A DNA stretch of 64,000 bases. It comes from Diphasiastrum complanatum (taxonomy: Eukaryota > Streptophyta > Lycopodiopsida > Lycopodiales > Lycopodiaceae). The notes beneath the pieces are model-generated. The model was given only the letters and a program-made list of their open reading frames with translations. It did not search any database and was not told the DNA's origin. The DNA lies in contig CM055100.1 in NCBI GenBank assembly GCA_029204225.1, positions 31,680,915 to 31,744,914 on the forward strand, in the 5' to 3' direction. Positions 58,340 to 64,000 of this stretch are shown piece by piece (within the stretch, counting starts at the first letter, position 1; the number at the start of each line of letters is the position of its first letter). A program made the translations under genes and the position numbers.

Positions 58340-58743
58340 TTACCTGTATATAGGCTAAAATGCCACGTAGAGGCCACAATGAAATTAATGCCAAGAGAAC
58401 CATGTATAAGCATGAAATGAAATAGAGAAGAGAGAAGATGACTCTCTCCACGAGTTACATCCTTTTATAGCAGGTCCAAACCCTATTTGGCCACTTGGCT
58501 TTCCCACCAAAATGCTAACCCTACTAATTTTGAGTCTAGGTTCAATGTACCCAACTTATTCAAATTGAATCTACTCAAACTCGCATCCTATCTTTCCCAC
58601 ACTTTCAAAAAGTGTTTATTCAAATGAAATTTAGACTAATGAGCTTTGAAAAGTCAACCTCTTAGTCTAAAACAAGTTTTGGCCTCAATATGCCAAATAT
58701 GAAAATACTGCAAAATGTGATGAAACTAGTTGAATCTTTCACA
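58340..58743 (-). repeat. 3' LTR of copia element with captured segment
   Basis: Minus-strand start TGTGAAAGATTCAACTAG at 58743, preceded by polypurine tract GAAGAGGGAG (plus-strand 58744-58753). The lower limit is approximate. Same LTR start as at 38365. Confidence 0.6.
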
Positions 58744-58841
58744 CTCCCTCTTCAATTAGTCTTAGCATAGACTTTGATAATACTCCAAGTGAAGTCCTGT
58801 GCTTCATGAACAAGTCTTTTCCAAATGCTTTGGTGAAGATA

Positions 58842-60563
58842 TCATCTACACATTCCCTTGAAGACACATGTTGAAGCTCCACCTCCTTTGCAATGACTTG
58901 CTCCCTCACAAATAATATTGTATCTCAATATGCTTGCTCCTAGCATGAAAGATAGGATTGGATGCCATGCCTTGTATCCACCATGATACTCCATGAATGA
59001 GCCTCCATCTTCATCTTGCCTCAAGATATCATCATACCTTGATGACTTGACCATGAATGAGTGACATAATGAACCTCCAATAGCTTCATTTCTATCAGCA
59101 AAATCAGCCAAGAATGCTAGTACAAATCCAACATCAAAACAATGCTCACCAATGTAGTTAGTTTTACCATATCTTGACAATTTGCACACATCCACATGAA
59201 ATTGCTCAAACATGAGATAGAACAAGTAAAGCAAACTTGAACAACACTTCCTTGCTACTCCTTTGACCTTACTTGAGTCTTCAATATGCTGCAAAAATAG
59301 ATCCATAACACCTTTGCCAATTACCTCTCCTTTGATGCTCTTGACTAGCTCCAAATTGCGAACTTCCCTTTTGACTAGTTGAAGCGCTTTGAGATCAACC
59401 TCTTGATCTTCAACTTGACCATCAAAGTCATTGACCAAAATTTGTTTTCCAGATCCATTACTTGAATTTACAGCAAGATAACATCCATCCACTTGCATAG
59501 CTCCATGTACACAAGAAGGTCCTCCAAAAGATGTTCCACTCTTCATAAGAGATCGATACTCAAGATCCATTGGTTGGATCCACTCCTCTTCTTTCCTTGC
59601 TTGATCTACACTTGTAGGCTCATCCAAAGAGGTTAGAAAAGCAACATAATTTCCAGAAACTACTTGCTTACCCTTTTGATCATATGTGAGCCTTGAAGGT
59701 ACTTGTCTTTCTCTTGATGTTCTCCTTGGCTTTTGACTTGATGAAGGTCCATCATCACCACCATCCAAAGTAGGATCCTTCTCATCAACATCAAGAATGT
59801 TAGATCCATCTACTTTACCATCAATCATGCTTGAAGACACCTTTGGAATATTTCCCTCATCAAAAATGACATCTCTACCAACAATCACTTTGTTAGTAGA
59901 AGGAATGTAAACCTTGTAGGCTTTACTCACCTCACTATATCCAACAAAAATACCTCTTCTTGAAGATGGATCCTCCTTGGTCCTATCATCAAGAGTAATG
60001 TTGACATAGCATGTGCATCCAAAGGTTCTTAGAAAGTTGACACTCGGCCTCCTCTTGAATAGCATCTCCAAAGGTGTCCTTCCATCCAAAATAGCACTCG
60101 GCCACCTATTGCACAAGAAATTGGCACACAACAAAGCTTGATCCCAAAATGGTCTGTCAAGATTAGCACTTAACCTCATAGCTTTAGCACTTTCACATGA
60201 AGTTCTATTCTTCCTTTCATCCACTCCATTTTGTTGTGGGGTCCTTGATGTTGTATGAATATCCGAATGTACAAGTTGAAAAGGCTTTGTAGATCTAGAA
60301 ATAGATCTAGTATAAGGTAGTCTATGTGACTTCGACAAAGCACAGGGCTCACAAACATGCTTGTCATTACTTAAGGAACTTGGAAGACCAATCACAACCT
60401 TCTTCCTTGCCATTACCCTCCAATGACTTGAAGTTGAGGTGTCCCATCCTTTTGTGCCAAACCTCTTGAATAGAAATTTGCTCCCTTGCAACACATCCAA
60501 CTTGGTTAGCAATAACACAAGCATCAAGTTTGAACAACTTCCCTTGCCTTTTACCTTTTCCAA
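58842..60563 (-). CDS. Chimeric copia integrase ORF with foreign 3' part (573 aa)
   Basis: Unbroken ORF. After the GAG-pre-integrase segment (CEPCALSKSHRLPYT, about residues 71-85), VHSDIHT keeps the first catalytic Asp. It jumps in frame to SRTPQQNGVDERKNR (third catalytic Glu), deleting the second Asp. The integrase C-terminus follows (LCNRWPSAILDGRTPLEMLF, GIFVGYSEVSKAYKVY, PRRTSRERQVPSRL), then the first RT residues (WIQPMDLEYRSLMKSGTS). From about residue 341 to 525 the sequence is unlike RT or RNase H (DLKALQLVKREVRNLELVKS, GKGVMDLFLQHIEDSSK, FEQFHVDVCKLSRYG, FVLAFLADFADRNEA). The last 45 codons overlap the RNase H tail in another frame. Function unknown. Confidence 0.7.
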   Translation of the reverse strand: MEKVKGKGSCSNLMLVLLLTKLDVLQGSKFLFKRFGTKGWDTSTSSHWRVMARKKVVIGLPSSLSNDKHVCEPCALSKSHRLPYTRSISRSTKPFQLVHSDIHTTSRTPQQNGVDERKNRTSCESAKAMRLSANLDRPFWDQALLCANFLCNRWPSAILDGRTPLEMLFKRRPSVNFLRTFGCTCYVNITLDDRTKEDPSSRRGIFVGYSEVSKAYKVYIPSTNKVIVGRDVIFDEGNIPKVSSSMIDGKVDGSNILDVDEKDPTLDGGDDGPSSSQKPRRTSRERQVPSRLTYDQKGKQVVSGNYVAFLTSLDEPTSVDQARKEEEWIQPMDLEYRSLMKSGTSFGGPSCVHGAMQVDGCYLAVNSSNGSGKQILVNDFDGQVEDQEVDLKALQLVKREVRNLELVKSIKGEVIGKGVMDLFLQHIEDSSKVKGVARKCCSSLLYLFYLMFEQFHVDVCKLSRYGKTNYIGEHCFDVGFVLAFLADFADRNEAIGGSLCHSFMVKSSRYDDILRQDEDGGSFMEYHGGYKAWHPILSFMLGASILRYNIICEGASHCKGGGASTCVFKGMCR

Positions 60564-61173
60564 TCAAGAAATTCTTCCTTTTGATCAAACAAGCATTTCC
60601 ATCAAACTCCACCTTGAGGCCCTTACTTAGCATTTGACTCACACTAAGCAAATTCTTGGTAATAGATGGAATAAACAAGACATCCTCCAAATGAACATTC
60701 CTATTTGTAGAGAGAGAAATATGAATTGTGCCAATCCCTTTCATTGCACACTCACCATTATTGGCCATGTAGATCACCCTAAACCAAGGATCTAGATCTC
60801 CATCATTAGCAAGCATACATGAAGACATCACAAAAGCATCATCATTTGCATCTTGAACTTTCAAACCATCCTCATCAAGAGTAAGATTACCTTGCTTGTC
60901 TCCTTGATCTCTCTTCTTCTTGTAGCACTCACTTCCAAAGTGTCCTTTGATGCCACAATAGAAGCACTTGAGCTTTGATCTATCCTTCTTTTTGCCACTT
61001 GAAGAAGCATCCATTTGATCTTGCCCTTTAGACCACTTGCTTTTGGTTTTGCCCTTGAATTTGCCCTTTGTGAACATAGCATCCTCTTGAAGTGTCGATG
61101 TAGATCCACCTCTTGCTTGAAGCCTATATTCCTCATTGATCAAGATCTCTTGAAAATCCATCAAACTTGGCAA
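60367..61173 (-). pseudogene. Copia gag C-terminus, zinc knuckle, protease
   Basis: Zinc knuckle CFYCGIKGHFGSECYKKK (about residues 70-87). The protease active site is damaged: the expected WWIDSGA reads DLDPWFRVIYM, so the catalytic DSG is deleted. The later protease blocks are kept (KGIGTIHISLSTNRNVHLED, VLFIPSITKNLLSVSQML). The GAG-pre-integrase start is also kept (VWHKRMGHLNFKSLEG). A frameshift separates it from the next ORF. Confidence 0.8.
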
Positions 61174-61307
61174 AGTCTTTTAAATAGCAATACTTTGAAC
61201 AATGTTAGCATGAGCATCCAACAAGCCATTAAGAATCACTTGAATAAGCTCTCCTTCCTTAATGCTTTCATCTATGCAAGCCAACTCATCATTCAATGCT
61301 TTCATTC

Positions 61308-61709
61308 TCAAAACAAAAGTACTTGGACTTTCTTCATTCTTTTGCAAACAAGAAAAGATTGCCTTCTTAGAGTCAACACTCTAGAAGTAGACTTGGATTC
61401 ATCAAGCTTCTTCAACGAATTCCAAGCTTCCAAAGATGATGTGCACTTACCAACTTCCTTGAGAAGTTCATTGGTAACACTCATCTTTATCATGTGTAGA
61501 TCCTTCTTGGCCCTCTTGTCATACCTCAATTGATATTGTTGTGTTGCTGGTCTCACCTCCAAACCTACAACAATATCCAAAACATCATTCATCTCAAGAA
61601 GTGACTCCATCCTCACTTTCCATAATGAATAGTTGCTTGAGGTAAGCCTATCATTGGCTTCCAACACAACCTGTTTCAATGCACAAAGCACTCCTTTGAA
61701 CAACAACAA
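61308..61709 (-). pseudogene. Copia gag N-terminal part
   Basis: VLEANDRLTSSNYSLWKVRM, ESLLEMNDVLDIVVGLEVRP, MIKMSVTNELLKEVGKCTSS, then a frameshift near 61375 into the ALNDELACIDE-like block (61200-61300). Same family as the fragment at 48.3 kb. Confidence 0.8.
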
Positions 61710-62228
61710 ATGCTTTCAAAAGAAATCACCAAGATTTGAAACTATCTCACAAATTCTCTTCTAGCACTTATCCAAGCAAATCAACACATAGAATCATGAA
61801 ATCTTGATCAACCTATGATCTATTCTCAATCTAATGACTTTTGCCACTTCCTAAGATTGAAACACACTCAAATGAAGTCCAGCAACCTCACTATCTAGAG
61901 ATCCAGTTAAAATTAGGGTTTAGACAAAATCACAAAAAATTGACTATTCCAAATCTACATGCAAAATGCTGAAAATTTGATATGCAATCTATAAGCCACC
62001 ACTTAGGCTGAACCAATGATCCAAAAAGTGGCCAAATCCAGCATGTGAATTCAAAAAACAGAATTGAACAAGTATATTGACCTATTTAGTGTTTTGATCT
62101 ACAAAAGATCCAATCTACAAAAGCAAAAAATCCGATTTTGGTGTAGAATCCTCTTTAGCATGCTCTAGACTTGATATCTTCACCAAATCATTGATAGATC
62201 TGATTTCCTCCTTCATAACCTGAAACAC
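61710..62228 (-). other. Copia leader
   Basis: Leader between primer site and gag. No ORF on the element strand. Confidence 0.5.
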
Positions 62229-62242
62229 AAGCTCTGATACCA
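62229..62242 (-). other. Copia primer-binding site
   Basis: On the minus strand TGGTATCAGAGCTT, directly adjoining LTR end AATCTTTCACA. Confidence 0.85.
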
Positions 62243-62440
62243 TGTGAAAGATTTCAGATCCTTAAGATCCAATGTACTTGAATGATCTTTGGTTAGAAAG
62301 AGAAATACACTACCAATTTCACCAATGTAGAAAAATCAGCATCTACACACAATTTGAGATGCAAACACTAATAGAACTTGATCAAGCTTGAATGAAATGA
62401 TTCCCCTTGTGTATAAAGTTCAGTCTATATCTCCACTTTT
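62243..62440 (-). repeat. 5' LTR end of copia element, truncated
   Basis: LTR 3' end GATCTGAAATCTTTCACA on the minus strand. The LTR start (TGTGAAAGATTC) is not found on the far side, so it is truncated at about 62440. Confidence 0.55.
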
Positions 62441-62812
62441 GTAGGAGATAGATAAAATTAAGATACAGATAGATGTTGATTTCTTGCATATGATGCTTAA
62501 CTCATTAGAGTAACTGCAGTACTCTGGTTTGAGTTAAAACTGTCTAAGACTTGATGGACTCCTAGAGATTTTAGATGACCAAATTGTGGTATTTTAGAAT
62601 ATTTGGATATTTCAAGAATATTTGTACCAAAAAGACATTATTTTCTACAAGAAATTGACATGGAATTTCTTTAACTTTTGGATTTGATTTCTGAAATAAA
62701 GTAAAATCACCCAGTATTTTATGTAATTGGGATTACGTAAAGGTGATGAGTATTTATTTTGGATAAGATCTACCCATTTGGAGGATTTATAGCTTAGTGT
62801 ATCTTTTGGAAT
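62441..62812. other. Unassigned, probable gypsy debris
   Basis: Short AT-rich stretch ending in gypsy coding sequence. No motif. Confidence 0.25.
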
Positions 62813-62980
62813 TTGAAATTAGTATCCAAGAGTAGGAGCAAGCAATTAACGAATTGCTGCATCTCTGAGTACTTAATCAAATGGAAAGATCAGACTAAAA
62901 ATAATGATTCATGGGTAAGATTTGAAAGCTTAAGGAATAGTTTTATGTTTTTTTTTTCCGAATCTGAGGACAGAACTTGT
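62813..62980 (+). pseudogene. Chromovirus integrase tail with chromodomain
   Basis: ISEYLIKWKDQTKNNDSWVR followed by FESLRNSF matches the chromodomain core of plant Ty3-gypsy chromoviruses (LIKWK, D-x-x-W, E-x-x-x-L). Upstream pol is absent. Chromodomains target integration to particular chromatin. Confidence 0.65.
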
Positions 62981-63029
62981 TTAAGGGAAGAAGAATGTTA
63001 TGGCCATATTCAGTTAAGGACCTGGAATC

Positions 63030-63240
63030 GTCCTAATATGGTAGACCGGCCCTCCAGTATTCGAGTTTATTGGTCATGCCTAGATTTTATTCCAAGTCAA
63101 GGCCTATTGGTGACTAATGACCTTGAGAGGACCCAAACACTCTAATTGAGACATTTGGAGTAGTGCATGTACATGTGACTGATATAGGTAGGAGGTATGC
63201 ATGTAGAGTTGTAACCTATTTATTATTGTTAGCACTCTTT
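63030..63240 (+). repeat. Chromovirus-type LTR, copy 3
   Basis: Similar in order to 57890-58050 (GACCGGCCCTCCAGTATTCG, ATGCC, AATTGAGACAT, TAGGAGGT). It lies downstream of the chromodomain, which links this LTR family to chromoviruses. Confidence 0.45.
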
Positions 63241-63521
63241 GAAGGAAACGACTTTCATAAACAAATATGACTTCCTCACAAGATTCATATGCGACATCTA
63301 TTCAGGTTAGTATTGCAACACTGGAGAGTGTCGTGAGGTCAAGCGTTATCTTCGATGGATGACGACAACAGGGCTATTGCCTTGTCGTTCTTTCTTCTCC
63401 ATTCTTGCAGCTCTTTCCCGGTGGTTGTAGGCATCTCTTCGGTGCCATCTACCTAGGGAAATAGCCCTTCTCCCTTTAGTATGAGAGAGGTCTTCACCTT
63501 CCATGCTAGGAAGTTGGACCC
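63241..63521. other. Copia fragment or junction
   Basis: Minus-strand translation near 63453-63530 reads EEINPTGSNFLAWKVKTSLI, which resembles the start of a copia gag. No clear boundary. Confidence 0.25.
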
Positions 63522-64000
63522 TGTTGGATTTATTTCCTCTACTCTCCTAAACCCTATGTTGATTTGCCTCCATTTCATGCTGCTGCATTTTACTTGTGTT
63601 GTCCCACAGTCTGCATATTTACACGTAACATAAGACAGACGAAAAAGAGGATAGTTGCAACAGTCTACATTTTTACTCACTATTTATGAAAGGCGAAAAA
63701 TGCGACACTGCATTTTTACACGCATTTTATGACAGGCAAAAAATGCGACAATTGCACAACTTGCATATTTACAAGCCTAACTTGAACAAGTGAAAAATGC
63801 GAAAAATGCAACACTGCATTTTTACACGCATTATAGGACAAGCGAAAAATACATCACTGTATTTCTACATGCATTTTATGACAAGCGAAAAATGCGACAC
63901 TACATTTTTTACATGCATTTTATGACAGGCGAAAAATGCAAAAAATGCGACACTGCATTTTTACACGCAATTTATGACAAGCGACACTTTCCTTTAAAAA
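63522..64000 (+). repeat. Copia long LTR, copy 3 (runs off window)
   Basis: Starts TGTTGGATTTATTTCC, matching the start at 14514, with CACAGTCTGCATATTTAC. From 63690 it is a tandem array of GCGACACTGCATTTTTACAC-type units, each followed by a hairpin. Perfect stems: CGCATTTT 63721-63728 with 63740-63747; GCATTTT 63871-63877 with 63889-63895; TGCATTTT 63914-63921 with 63933-63940. Confidence 0.8.

Larger units (their letters stand above)
58340..62440 (-). mobile_element. Copia element with RT replaced by unrelated sequence
   Basis: Minus-strand order: LTR end and primer site (62229-62242), leader, gag (61308-61709), zinc knuckle and protease (60367-61173), integrase N-terminus with an internal deletion, integrase C-terminus, about 560 bp of non-retroviral sequence, RNase H tail, polypurine tract, LTR. 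The 5' LTR is cut at about 62440. Both ends belong to one copia family, so the novel segment lies inside the element. Confidence 0.75.

Noticed and set aside
59000-59300. Ulp1-type protease in the captured segment
   Set aside because: GKGVMDLFLQHIED faintly recalls the start of such domains, but I see no His-Asp-Cys catalytic pattern. Left unassigned.

Overview
This 64 kb window is nuclear DNA from a land plant with a large, repeat-filled genome. Evidence for this is the density of Ty1-copia and Ty3-gypsy LTR retrotransposons, the initiator-Met and Asp tRNA primer sites, and two spliced plant-specific host genes. A fern or another seed-free vascular plant is my best guess: the C-terminal region of the LINE at 39.9-41.6 kb resembles proteins I associate with fern genomes. 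That is an inference and I could not test it.

Only two host genes are convincing. The first is a six-exon D-type cyclin on the + strand (28977-30601, 355 aa) with an LxCxE motif, a full cyclin box and a CT-rich 5' leader. The second is a two-exon OXIDATIVE STRESS 3-like (OXS3) gene on the - strand (42966-44571, 333 aa). They are about 12 kb apart, with gypsy gag, copia fragments, a LINE and a 90-bp foldback sequence between them.

The rest is layered retrotransposon debris. 0.2-5.9 kb: minus-strand copia gag-protease-integrase, two truncated copia LTRs, and a gypsy LTR with an Asp-tRNA primer site inserted in copia leader sequence. 5.9-7.0 kb: an unidentified coding remnant. 7.3-9.4 kb: copia reverse transcriptase/RNase H and 3' LTR. 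9.7-11.3 kb: gypsy pol. 11.3-14.0 kb: a short non-autonomous copia element that keeps two LTRs and one gag-protease ORF. 14.0-15.7 kb: copia RNase H plus a 1.2 kb LTR. 15.7-19.3 kb: minus-strand gypsy integrase with a 2.4 kb extra region before its LTR. 19.3-22.5 kb: AT-rich sequence and a CT microsatellite. 22.5-27.8 kb: chromovirus LTR debris and copia fragments, including an integrase-RT/RNase H fusion ORF. 34.4-39.6 kb: gypsy gag and several copia pieces. 46.7-48.7 kb: two tRNA-derived SINE-like insertions, microsatellites, a repeated polypurine array and a gag fragment. 48.9-53.0 kb: a copia element with a 1.34 kb 5' LTR. 53.7-55.1 kb: minus-strand copia. 55.7-56.9 kb: gypsy integrase with an intact catalytic triad. 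58.3-62.4 kb: minus-strand copia in which most of RT/RNase H is replaced by about 560 bp of unrelated open sequence. 62.8-64.0 kb: chromodomain tail, chromovirus LTR, and the start of a third copy of the long copia LTR.

The best leads are these. (1) The long copia LTR family (14.5, 48.9 and 63.5 kb) carries tandem units predicted to fold into hairpins whose stems differ between units but stay complementary. (2) The copia ORF at 58.8-60.6 kb is a candidate for captured host sequence. (3) A 90-bp tRNA-like insertion at 48.1 kb has a perfect 15-bp target-site duplication. (4) A gypsy element has an additional 3' coding region.
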